NCBI RefSeq assembly: GCF_017872975.1
Contig: NZ_JAGGJP010000002.1
Location: forward strand, 248,001-312,000
DNA from: Rubellimicrobium aerolatum
Lineage (GTDB): Bacteria; Pseudomonadota; Alphaproteobacteria; Rhodobacterales; Rhodobacteraceae
Reading direction: 5' to 3'
Length of the DNA stretch: 64,000 nt
The notes under the pieces: generated by a model
Told to the model about the DNA's origin: nothing
Seen by the model: only the letters and a program-made list of their open reading frames with translations
Databases searched by the model: none
Translations under genes and position numbers: made by a program
Part shown: piece by piece, positions 1 to 7,156 of the stretch
Position numbering within the stretch: position 1 is the stretch's first letter
Layout: the number at the start of each line of letters is the position of its first letter

Positions 1-504
1 GAGGTGGTGGGGCTCCTGCACTCGGACGATCTCTTCGCCGCGCCCGACGTGCTGGAGACGGTGGCCGCGGCCTTCGCCGACCCGGCGGTGGACGCGGTGT
101 ATGGCGACCTGCTGTATGTCGTCAGGGACGACCCGTCGCGGGTGGTCCGCACCTGGACCTCGCGCCCCTTCCACCGGAGGCTGCTGCGGCGGGGCTGGAT
201 GCCGGCGCATCCCACGCTGTTCCTGCGCCGCCGGGTGATCGAGGCGCACGGGGCCTTCGACACCAGCTTCCGCATCGCCGCCGACTACGACGCGGTGCTG
301 CGCTGGTTCGGGCAGCCGGGGTTCCGGGCGGTCCACGTGCCGAAGGTGCTGGTGCGGATGCGCCTGGGCGGCGAGAGCAACCGGTCGGTGGAGCGGGTGC
401 TGACCAAGAGCCGCGAGGACCTGCGGGCGCTGCGGCGCAACGGCGTGGGCGGCCTGGGGGCGCTGGCGCTGAAGAACGCGAGCAAGGTCGGGCAGTTCTT
501 CTAG
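1..504 (+). CDS. Glycosyltransferase family 2, 3' part only
   Basis: This is the C-terminal 167 codons of a glycosyltransferase that begins before the window; the frame is open from base 1. The residues HSDDLFA near the left edge fit the nucleotide-sugar/metal-binding DxD region of GT-A fold family 2 enzymes, and the later stretch with DTSF and AADYDAVLRW matches the part of these proteins that follows the acceptor-binding loop. Such enzymes transfer a sugar from an activated donor to a growing polysaccharide or lipid-linked glycan on the cytoplasmic face of the membrane. Donor and acceptor cannot be told from the visible part. Its stop codon TAG shares the four bases CTAG with the stop of the convergent next gene. 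Confidence 0.85.
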   Translation, partial: EVVGLLHSDDLFAAPDVLETVAAAFADPAVDAVYGDLLYVVRDDPSRVVRTWTSRPFHRRLLRRGWMPAHPTLFLRRRVIEAHGAFDTSFRIAADYDAVLRWFGQPGFRAVHVPKVLVRMRLGGESNRSVERVLTKSREDLRALRRNGVGGLGALALKNASKVGQFF

Positions 505-1250
505 GCCGACAGGAAGCGCACCCCGCCCGGGTCCACCAGCGCGGCCGTCAGGCGGCCGGTGGCGTAGGCCCCGGTGTCGATGGCGATGCGGCCCGGCGCG
601 ACCTGCGGCTCGGGCACGACCTTGTGGCCGTGGACGATCCAGAGCCCGTCGCCGCGCGGCCGGTCGTAGCGGGGATGGCCCCAGACCAGCTCGTCGGACT
701 GGTCCTCGGGCGGGAGGGCGGGGTCGGCCCCGGCGTGGGTGACGACGACGTTGCCGCTGCGCCAGAGGAGCGGGCGGTCGCGGAGCCAGGCGAGCGCCGC
801 CTCACCCATGGCGGCGCGGAGCGCGTCGCGGGCGCGGGCCAGCGCGGCGGGGCCGGCGGTCGTCGGGGTGATGCCGCCGATCCCGTAGCTCGCGAGCATC
901 TGGAGGCCGCCGTGGCGGAGCCAGCGGCCGGGCTTGCGCTCCTCGTCGTCGAGGAAGGCGAGCAGCATCGCCTCGTGGTTGCCGAGGAGGACCGTGATCT
1001 CGGGGCGCTGGCGCAGGCGGGCGATCACCCCCGCGCTGTCCTCCCCCCGGTCGATGAGGTCGCCGACGAGGATCACGGGGCGGCCGGGGTGGTCGCGGTC
1101 GAGGCGGTCGAAGAGACGGGCGAGGAGGTCGTCGCGGCCGTGCACGTCGCCGATGGCGGCGAAGGGCGCGTCGGGCGCGAGGGCGGCGTCGAAGGCGGCG
1201 GCGGGCGCCGGGCGGCGTCGCCCCGTCAGGAGGTCGAGAAGCCGTCGCAT
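501..1250 (-). CDS. Metallophosphoesterase (serine/threonine phosphatase-like)
   Basis: The 249-residue product shows the calcineurin-like metallophosphoesterase motifs in order: GDVHGR near residue 35, GDLIDRG near 65, GNHE near 95 and GHK near 215. These residues bind the two metal ions of this family, which includes the bacterial PrpA/PrpE-type protein phosphatases and diadenosine tetraphosphatases. The substrate is not predictable. I start at the ATG giving MRRLLDLL, because the longer upstream extension is low-complexity and Arg/Pro-rich. The gene is convergent with the glycosyltransferase and overlaps its stop by four bases. Confidence 0.88.
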   Translation of the reverse strand: MRRLLDLLTGRRRPAPAAAFDAALAPDAPFAAIGDVHGRDDLLARLFDRLDRDHPGRPVILVGDLIDRGEDSAGVIARLRQRPEITVLLGNHEAMLLAFLDDEERKPGRWLRHGGLQMLASYGIGGITPTTAGPAALARARDALRAAMGEAALAWLRDRPLLWRSGNVVVTHAGADPALPPEDQSDELVWGHPRYDRPRGDGLWIVHGHKVVPEPQVAPGRIAIDTGAYATGRLTAALVDPGGVRFLSA

Positions 1251-1387
1251 CGGGGTGTCCCCTGTCCGTGGTCGCGGGTGGCCTAGCACCGCCGCGCGCG
1301 GGGCCGCAAGGCGGGGCGCCATGGCCTTGCGGTTGACAGGCGCGGCGCGGGGGCGACCTTTGACGCCTGGGCGACGGGAGGAACGGG

Positions 1388-2215
1388 ATGAGCGTGTTCG
1401 AGGGTGGCCGGTCGGCGGTGGTGACGGGGGCGGCCGGGGGCATCGGCCTCGCGGTGGCGCGGGCCTGCCTGGGGCGGGGGATGCGGGTGACGCTCGCCGA
1501 CCGCGACGGGGAGCGGCTGGAGGCCGTGGCGGTGGCGCTGGCGTCCGAGGCGCCGGACCGGGTGGCGCAGGCGGTCTGCGACGTGGCCGACCCCGCGTCG
1601 GTGGAGCATCTGCGCGAGGTGGCGCTGGCGGCGCATGGGCCGGTGGACCTGCTGGTGAACAACGCAGGCATCGGGCGGGCGAGCAAGCCCTGGGGCGACC
1701 GCGCGGCCTGGGAGGCGACGCTGGGCGTGAACCTGTGGGGCGTGCTGAACGGGCTGGCGGTGTTCGTGCCGGGGATGATGGCCGGGGGGCGCGAGGGGGC
1801 GGTGGTCAACCTCGGCTCCAAGCAGGGGATCACCAACCCGCCGGGGAACGCCGCCTACAACGTGTCCAAGGCGGGCGTGAAGGCGGTGACGGAGCAGCTC
1901 GCCTGGGAGTTCCGGCAGGTGCCGGGCGGGCGGCTCTCGGCGCACCTGCTGGTGCCGGGGTTCACCTGGACGGGGATGACGGGGACCGGGGACCGGCCCG
2001 AAGGGGCCTGGACCGCCGATCAGGTGGCGGCGCGGATGATCGAGGGGGTGGAGGCCGGGGCCTTCTACATCATCTGCCCCGACAACGAGGTGGACTGGGC
2101 GACCGATCGCAGGCGGATCGCCTGGGGCGCGGGCGACCTGACCGAGGGGCGGCCGGCGCTGTCGCGGTGGCACCCCGACTGGGCCGAGGCGTTCGGGGCC
2201 TATCCCGGCCCCTAG
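1388..2215 (+). CDS. Short-chain dehydrogenase/reductase (SDR)
   Basis: A classical SDR of 275 residues. The N-terminal Rossmann fold carries the cofactor motif TGAAGGIG, NNAG follows near residue 93, and the catalytic region has YNVSK with Tyr and Lys in the usual spacing; the Ser position is filled by LGSKQG upstream. SDRs of this length oxidise alcohols or reduce carbonyls with NAD(P)(H). The substrate is unknown. A strong ribosome-binding site (GGGAGGAA) precedes the ATG. The gene converges on the DUF808 gene and their TAG stops overlap as CTAG. Confidence 0.9.
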   Translation: MSVFEGGRSAVVTGAAGGIGLAVARACLGRGMRVTLADRDGERLEAVAVALASEAPDRVAQAVCDVADPASVEHLREVALAAHGPVDLLVNNAGIGRASKPWGDRAAWEATLGVNLWGVLNGLAVFVPGMMAGGREGAVVNLGSKQGITNPPGNAAYNVSKAGVKAVTEQLAWEFRQVPGGRLSAHLLVPGFTWTGMTGTGDRPEGAWTADQVAARMIEGVEAGAFYIICPDNEVDWATDRRRIAWGAGDLTEGRPALSRWHPDWAEAFGAYPGP

Positions 2216-3162
2216 CCGTGGGCGGGGGCGGGCTTGACCACCCGCAGCGCGGCGAGGATCAGCCAGCCGAGGGCGAATCCCACCACCGCCGCGCCCAGCG
2301 CGCGAAGGAACCAGTCCACCGCCGCCTCCAGGGGGCCGGTCAGGGCGGCGACGGCGTGGGCGGCGTCGTGGATGATCTCCTCGGGGGCGTGCCAGCCGAA
2401 CTCGGCCAGCCCGTGGATCACGATGCCGCCGCCGACCCAGAGCATCGCCAGCGTGCCGACGACCGACAGGAGCTGGAGGACGCGCGGCATCCCCGCCACC
2501 AGCCCCCGCCCGAGGCCGCGCCCGAGCCCCGTGCGCGCGCCCCGCGCCAGCGCCGCGCCGGCGTCGTCGGCCTTCACGATCAGCGCCACCGCGCCGTAGA
2601 CGACGACGGTGATCGCCACGCCGACCGAGGCCAGCACGATCGCGCGGGTGAGGAGGTCCGGCGCCTCGATGGTGGCGAGCGCGATGGCCATGATCTCGGC
2701 CGACAGGATCAGGTCGGTGCGGATCGCGCCCGAGATCTTCTCCTGCTCCAGCTCCTCGGGGGTGCGGGCGATGTGCTCCACCCGCTCGGCCGCGTGGTCC
2801 TCGTGCGGGGTGAGGAGGTGGAGGAGTTTCTCGGCCCCCTCGTAGCAGAGATAGGCGCCGCCCAGCATCAGGAGCGGCGTGATGAGCCAGGGCAGGAACG
2901 CCGACAGGAGCAGCGCGGCGGGCAGGAGGAGGATGAGCTTGTTCTTCAGCGACCCCAGCGCGATGCGCCAGATGATGTGCAGCTCGCGCTCGGCGGCGAA
3001 GCCCACGACGTAGCGGGGGGTCACGGCGGCGTCGTCGATGACCACGCCCGCCGCCTTGCCGCCGGCCTTGATCGTCTGCGCCGCCACGTCGTCGAGGCTG
3101 GCCGCCGCCACCTTGGCGATGGCCGCCACGTCGTCCAGAAGCGCGAACAGTCCCGAGGCCAT
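2212..3162 (-). CDS. DUF808 family membrane protein (YedI-like)
   Basis: A 316-residue polytopic membrane protein beginning MASGLFALLDDVAAIAK, the hallmark start of the DUF808/YedI family, followed by a block with VIDDAAVTP and RYVVGF and several long hydrophobic helices through to the C terminus. The family is widespread in proteobacteria but has no established biochemical role. I chose the ATG at this MASGLF over one six codons upstream because of family conservation and the AAAGGA-like site just ahead. A single gene with its own upstream region; the terminator of the small-protein operon lies about 80 bases upstream. Confidence 0.88.
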   Translation of the reverse strand: MASGLFALLDDVAAIAKVAAASLDDVAAQTIKAGGKAAGVVIDDAAVTPRYVVGFAAERELHIIWRIALGSLKNKLILLLPAALLLSAFLPWLITPLLMLGGAYLCYEGAEKLLHLLTPHEDHAAERVEHIARTPEELEQEKISGAIRTDLILSAEIMAIALATIEAPDLLTRAIVLASVGVAITVVVYGAVALIVKADDAGAALARGARTGLGRGLGRGLVAGMPRVLQLLSVVGTLAMLWVGGGIVIHGLAEFGWHAPEEIIHDAAHAVAALTGPLEAAVDWFLRALGAAVVGFALGWLILAALRVVKPAPAHG

Positions 3163-3238
3163 GGTCGTCCTTTCCCTCACGCGTGGTCGAGGGAGACATA
3201 AGGCCCGCCTCGCTGCGCTTCCAGGGCGGAACGGAAAA

Positions 3239-3260
3239 CGAGGCCCCGGTGGGGGCCTCG
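3239..3260 (-). terminator. Intrinsic terminator of the small-protein operon
   Basis: A perfect 9-bp inverted repeat (CGAGGCCCC, loop of four bases, GGGGCCTCG) lies just beyond the last small gene. Read on the minus strand it is followed by GTTTTCCG, giving the short T-run of a Rho-independent terminator. Confidence 0.8.
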
Positions 3261-3281
3261 CCCGTGACGCCGCGCGCCTCG

Positions 3282-3467
3282 CTACTTCAGCTTGGGGTCG
3301 TGCGTGTGGTGGCTGTCGGTCTCGCCGCCGCCGCCGGACTTGCCGCTGCGGTGGTCGTCGGGGGCCTGGCCCGGCTTCTTGGGGTCGAGAGGGGCCTTGG
3401 CGTTCTCGTGGCTCGCGCCCGGGCCGCCCTGGCGGATGGTGTTGGGGTGCTTCTCGGAGGTGCTCAT
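3282..3467 (-). CDS. Small hydrophilic hypothetical protein, 61 aa
   Basis: A 61-residue product with no hydrophobic segment, rich in Gly, Lys, Asp, Pro and His, and a C terminus with SHHTHDPK. It is probably unstructured. I do not recognise the family. A GGACAGGTGA site precedes the ATG. It is the last of three same-strand small genes separated by only 1 and 9 bases, and a clear intrinsic terminator follows, so it looks like the distal gene of a real operon rather than a chance frame. Confidence 0.6.
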   Translation of the reverse strand: MSTSEKHPNTIRQGGPGASHENAKAPLDPKKPGQAPDDHRSGKSGGGGETDSHHTHDPKLK

Positions 3468-3468
3468 G

Positions 3469-3654
3469 TCACCTGTCCTGCTGGAGACCCTGGTGGGTCG
3501 TGTTCACCTTGCTGTTGCCCGCCTGCCCGATCTTGTCGGGGTTGGCCTTCTGCGGGTTGCCCACCGCGACGGCGGGATCGTCCGGGTGGGCGGCGGACAC
3601 GGGGCCCTTGTCGCTCCGGTTGCCGGGGGGGATGGGGGGCATCTTGCTGGACAT
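3469..3654 (-). CDS. Small hydrophilic hypothetical protein, 61 aa
   Basis: The second small gene encodes 61 residues beginning MSSKMPPIPPGN, rich in Asn, Pro, Asp and Gln and without any membrane segment or cysteine. A near-perfect ribosome-binding site (GAGGAGG, seven bases from the ATG) supports translation. It resembles the neighbouring small product in length and disorder-like composition, but I see no clear sequence identity between them. No function can be assigned. Confidence 0.6.
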   Translation of the reverse strand: MSSKMPPIPPGNRSDKGPVSAAHPDDPAVAVGNPQKANPDKIGQAGNSKVNTTHQGLQQDR

Positions 3655-3663
3655 GGGGCCTCC

Positions 3664-3933
3664 TCAGGCGTCGGCTTCGCCGTCGTCGAGATCGGCGCGG
3701 CCGTCGGGCCGCTCCTCGTCCTCGACGCGGCGGTTGGCGGAATGGTCGCGATACTGGTCGGTCTGCACGGCCTTGCTGTCGAGCCCGCGCTGGTCCGAGT
3801 GCTGGGCCTTGTCGCGGTTCGACAGAATCATGTTGTCGGGGATGTCGGCGGTGTCGATGGTGGTCATCGCCCCGGTTCCGTCGCCCTTGCCCTGGGCTCC
3901 GGGTCCGAAGTGCTTGCGGCTTGCATGTGCCAT
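3664..3933 (-). CDS. Small acidic hypothetical protein, 89 aa
   Basis: The first gene of the three encodes 89 residues. The N terminus is basic and Gly-rich (MAHASRKHFGPGAQGKGDGTG) and the C terminus strongly acidic (DEERPDGRADLDDGEADA). There is no signal peptide or membrane helix. An AAGGAGGA ribosome-binding site lies just upstream of the ATG. The conserved-looking start suggests a small-protein family of alphaproteobacteria, but I cannot name it. Stress-related or nucleic-acid-associated roles are possible; this is speculation. Confidence 0.6.
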   Translation of the reverse strand: MAHASRKHFGPGAQGKGDGTGAMTTIDTADIPDNMILSNRDKAQHSDQRGLDSKAVQTDQYRDHSANRRVEDEERPDGRADLDDGEADA

Positions 3934-4220
3934 GACGGCCTGTTCCTCCTTGGATCGCGCCGGATCGTCCTCCTCAACCCGTGGCGAGGGAGGGGGTTCC
4001 GGCCTGTCCTGGGGTCATCGGGGGCTTGTGGCGGTCGGGCGGGACGAAGGGGCCGGGTCGAGCGCGGCGTGATCCCCCCAGGCGCGGCAGCCCGGCGGGC
4101 AAGGACGGGCGCGTCGCCGCCGGCCCTCGTCCCCAAGGGCGCTGCCCATCAACTTGGCCCAAATACGCAAGCCGCCCGTTCCGCCCGCGCGCCCCGCTGG
4201 CCGGGGGGGCTCCGGCCCCG

Positions 4221-4592
4221 TCAGGGCCGCGCGCAGATCACGGAGCGGGTGAGGAAGCGCCGCTCCCGCCCGTTGTCGAGGGAGAACATCCCGCCCCGCC
4301 CCGGCACCACGTCGATGATGAGGTCGGTGTGCTTCCAGACCTCGTATTGCGACTCCGAGATGTAGACCGGCATCCCGCCGATCTCTCCCAGCCGCACGTC
4401 GCGGTCGCCGACGAGGAACTCGCCCACCGCGTAGCACATCGGGGACGATCCGTCGCAGCAGCCGCCCGACTGGTGGAACAGCACCGGGCCGTGCTCGGCC
4501 ACGATCTCGGCCAGGAGGTCGAGCGCGGCGGGCGTGGCCGTCACCTTGTCGAGCGGGACGGGGTCGAGGGAAGCGGGAGTGAGGTCGTTCAT
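4221..4592 (-). CDS. DUF779 protein, aldehyde dehydrogenase partner
   Basis: A 123-residue protein of the DUF779 family, recognised by the SGGCCDGSSPMCY cysteine cluster near residues 42-54 and by the conserved ISESQYEVWKHT block. Genes of this family regularly lie next to NAD-dependent aldehyde dehydrogenases of the AcoD/ExaC group, as here, where the dehydrogenase is immediately upstream on the same strand with a 73-base gap. The vicinal cysteines suggest a metal or redox role, but the function is not established. Confidence 0.9.
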   Translation of the reverse strand: MNDLTPASLDPVPLDKVTATPAALDLLAEIVAEHGPVLFHQSGGCCDGSSPMCYAVGEFLVGDRDVRLGEIGGMPVYISESQYEVWKHTDLIIDVVPGRGGMFSLDNGRERRFLTRSVICARP

Positions 4593-4665
4593 GGCCGTCT
4601 CCTGTCACGGGACAGGGCGCGCGGGGGGATGCCCCGCGCGCCCGCGCCTTACCAGTCGTGCCCGA

Positions 4666-6183
4666 TCAGAAGAAGCCGAGCTTCTTGGGCGAGTAGCTGA
4701 CCAGCATGTTCTTGGTCTGCTGGTAGTGGGCCAGCATGTCGAGGTGGTTCTCGCGGCCGATCCCCGACTGCTTGTAGCCGCCGAAGGCCGCGTGGGCCGG
4801 GTAGGCGTGGTAGCAGTTGGTCCAGACGCGGCCGGCCTGGATGGCGCGGCCGAAGCGGTAGCAGGTGTTCGCCTCGCGCGACCAGACGCCCGCGCCCAGC
4901 CCGTAAAGGGTGTCGTTGGCGATGGAGAGCGCCTCGTCCTCGTCCTTGAAGGTCGTCACCGACACCACCGGCCCGAAGATCTCCTCCTGGAAGATCCGCA
5001 TCTTGTTGGTGCCCTTGAACACGGTCGGCTTGACGTAGTAGCCGCCCGCGAGGTCGCCCTGGAGCATCGCCCGCTCGCCGCCCGTCAGCACCTCGGCGCC
5101 TTCCTGGCGGCCGATGTCCATGTAGGACAGGATCTTCTCGAGCTGCTCGGACGACGCCTGCGCGCCGATCATGGTGGAGGGGTCGAGCGGGTCACCCTGC
5201 ACGATGGCCTCGACGCGACGGAGCGCCTTTTCCATGAACTGGTCGTAGATGCTCTCGTGGATCAGCGCGCGCGACGGGCAGGTGCAGACCTCGCCCTGGT
5301 TCAGCGCGAACATCACGAAGCCTTCGATCGCCTTGTCGAGGAAGTCGTCATCCTCGCGCGCCACGTCCTTGTGGAAGATGTTCGGGGACTTGCCGCCCAG
5401 TTCCAGCGTCACCGGGATGAGGTTCTGGCTGGCGTATTGCATGATGAGCCGGCCGGTCGAGGTCTCGCCGGTGAAGGCGATCTTGGCGATGCGGTTCGAG
5501 GACGCGAGCGGCTTGCCTGCCTCCAGCCCGAAGCCGTTGACGATGTTGAGCACGCCCGGCGGCAGCAGGTCGCCGATCAGCTCGGCCCAGAGCATGATCG
5601 AGGCGGGGGTCTGCTCGGCGGGCTTCATCACCACGCAGTTGCCGGCGGCGAGCGCCGGGGCGAGCTTCCAGGTCGCCATGAGCAGCGGGAAGTTCCACGG
5701 GATGATCTGGCCGACGACGCCCAGCGGCTCGTGGAAGTGGTAGGCGACGGTGTCGTTGTCGATCTCGGAGATGCCGCCCTCCTGCGCGCGGACGACGCCG
5801 GCGAAGTAGCGGAAGTGGTCGATGGCGAGAGGCAGGTCGGCGGCCATCGTCTCGCGGATGGGCTTGCCGTTGTCCCAGGTCTCGGCGGTGGCGAGGAGCT
5901 TGAGGTTCTCCTCCATGCGGTCGGCGATCTTGTTCAGGATCACGGCGCGCGTCGCGACCGAGGTCTTGCCCCAGGCGTCCTTGGCGGCATGGGCGGCGTC
6001 GAGCGCGGCCTCGATGTCGGTGGAGTCCGAGCGGGCGATCTCGCAGAGGACCTGGCCGGTGACGGGCGAGGTGTTCTCGAAGTAGCGGCCGGCGTTGGGG
6101 GCGACGAACTTGCCGCCGATGAAGTTGTCATAGCGCGTCTTGTAGGGCGACGACGCCACGCGGAAAAACTCGACCTTGTTCAT
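4666..6183 (-). CDS. NAD-dependent aldehyde dehydrogenase (AcoD/ExaC type)
   Basis: A full-length 505-residue aldehyde dehydrogenase. It shows [10 protein letters not shown], the KPAEQTP cofactor region, FTGETSTGR, the general-base Glu in LELGGKSPN, and the catalytic cysteine Cys300 in GEVCTCPSR. It oxidises aldehydes to acids with NAD in the cytoplasm. Close relatives take acetaldehyde produced by PQQ ethanol dehydrogenase, which fits the quinoprotein genes nearby. I start at MNKVEFFRV, which gives the usual family length and has a GGGAGAGGA site; the frame upstream has no homology. It lies downstream of an ABC permease and is followed by the DUF779 gene. Confidence 0.93.
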   Translation of the reverse strand: MNKVEFFRVASSPYKTRYDNFIGGKFVAPNAGRYFENTSPVTGQVLCEIARSDSTDIEAALDAAHAAKDAWGKTSVATRAVILNKIADRMEENLKLLATAETWDNGKPIRETMAADLPLAIDHFRYFAGVVRAQEGGISEIDNDTVAYHFHEPLGVVGQIIPWNFPLLMATWKLAPALAAGNCVVMKPAEQTPASIMLWAELIGDLLPPGVLNIVNGFGLEAGKPLASSNRIAKIAFTGETSTGRLIMQYASQNLIPVTLELGGKSPNIFHKDVAREDDDFLDKAIEGFVMFALNQGEVCTCPSRALIHESIYDQFMEKALRRVEAIVQGDPLDPSTMIGAQASSEQLEKILSYMDIGRQEGAEVLTGGERAMLQGDLAGGYYVKPTVFKGTNKMRIFQEEIFGPVVSVTTFKDEDEALSIANDTLYGLGAGVWSREANTCYRFGRAIQAGRVWTNCYHAYPAHAAFGGYKQSGIGRENHLDMLAHYQQTKNMLVSYSPKKLGFF

Positions 6184-6269
6184 GATCCTCTCCCTTGACC
6201 GCCTCCTCGCGGCCTTATGGGGGGGAAGATGCTCCTGCGGGGGGCCTCCGGTCAGCCCCGACGAAGGTC

Positions 6270-7028
6270 TTAGGCGGTTCGCCACCGACGGGCGCGCCCC
6301 TCGACGGGCTGGAGGAGGGCGTATTCCACCAGCAGCATGACGGCCACGAAGGCGGCCGAATAGGCCAGCACCGTCGCCACGTCGAAGAGCTGGAAATGCA
6401 GGTGGATCTGGAAGCCGACGCCGTTGGGGCGGCCCAGGAACTCCACCACGAGGACCAGCTTCCAGATGATCGCGAGGCCGTTCCGCGCGCTGGCGGCGAG
6501 GTAGGGGGCAAGCTGCGGGAGCAGGACGTGGCGGAGGCGCTGCCAGGGGGTCAGGCGGAACACCTTCGCCATGCCGGCCACGGCGGGGTCGAGGGCGCGG
6601 GCCCCCTCGCGCATCGTCACCAGCACCAGCGCGACCTTGTTGAAGGCGACCGCGCCGATGGCCGAGACCTCGTTCAGTCCGAACCAGATGTAGGCCAGCA
6701 CGATCACCACCAGCGCGGGCAGGTTCAGCGCGATCACCACCCAGGCGTCGGCCCAGCGGTCGAGCCTTGGGCGCGTGCCCAGCAGCAGCCCCAGCGCGGC
6801 GCCCACGACCATGGCGAGGCCGAAGGCCCAGGCGACGCGGGTCAGCGTGGCGAGGACGTGGCGGAGGAGGTCGCCGCTTTGCGCCTCGGACCACAGGACA
6901 TCGGCCACGCGCCAAGGGGTCGGCAGGCGCACCGGGTCCTGCGCCAGCGCGGCGGCGGCGGCCCAGATCGCCAGCATGGCAAGGAGCGACAATCCCAGCG
7001 CCGCGCGGTCCACCCTCGGCTTGGCCAT
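6270..7028 (-). CDS. ABC transporter permease, TauC/SsuC type
   Basis: A 252-residue inner-membrane permease with about six hydrophobic helices and the BPD_transp_1 EAA loop near residues 145-175 (the [13 protein letters not shown] region). It belongs to the nitrate/sulfonate/taurine importer group. No ATPase or binding protein of this type is adjacent. The matching ATPase (16301-16993) and periplasmic binding protein (17002-17973) lie about 9 kb away on the same strand, which suggests one transporter split by insertion of the cytochrome and PQQ-ABC genes. Substrate unknown; the setting suggests something needed for quinoprotein alcohol oxidation. Confidence 0.85.
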   Translation of the reverse strand: MAKPRVDRAALGLSLLAMLAIWAAAAALAQDPVRLPTPWRVADVLWSEAQSGDLLRHVLATLTRVAWAFGLAMVVGAALGLLLGTRPRLDRWADAWVVIALNLPALVVIVLAYIWFGLNEVSAIGAVAFNKVALVLVTMREGARALDPAVAGMAKVFRLTPWQRLRHVLLPQLAPYLAASARNGLAIIWKLVLVVEFLGRPNGVGFQIHLHFQLFDVATVLAYSAAFVAVMLLVEYALLQPVEGRARRWRTA

Positions 7029-7103
7029 GGCCCCCTCTCCTTTTCATGGCAGACTGCGGCCGGGGCCGGGTCGGGTCAACGGCCCCCCGACGGTCCCCCG
7101 TCG

Positions 7104-7115
7104 CGACCTAGGTCG
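7104..7115. promoter_or_regulatory. Perfect 12-bp dyad CGACCTAGGTCG
   Basis: A perfect palindrome lies between the divergent permease and NosR-like genes, about 42 bases before the latter. The same CGACC-NN-GGTCG form and close variants occur in other intergenic regions of the PQQ island, so it is a candidate operator for the island's regulator. Inference from recurrence only. Confidence 0.45.
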
Positions 7116-7156
7116 TATGGGAGCGCGGGGGAAGCCCCGCCTATCCTGCGCCGATC

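Noticed and set aside
934-3201. Long Arg/Gly-rich frames on both strands over the phosphoesterase, SDR and DUF808 genes
   Set aside because: They are mirror frames of recognised genes and show no domain, start signal or normal composition.
3934-4220. Small frames between the DUF779 gene and the small-protein operon
   Set aside because: They are Arg/Pro-rich in all frames, lack ribosome-binding sites and overlap each other; I see only an upstream region for the small operon.
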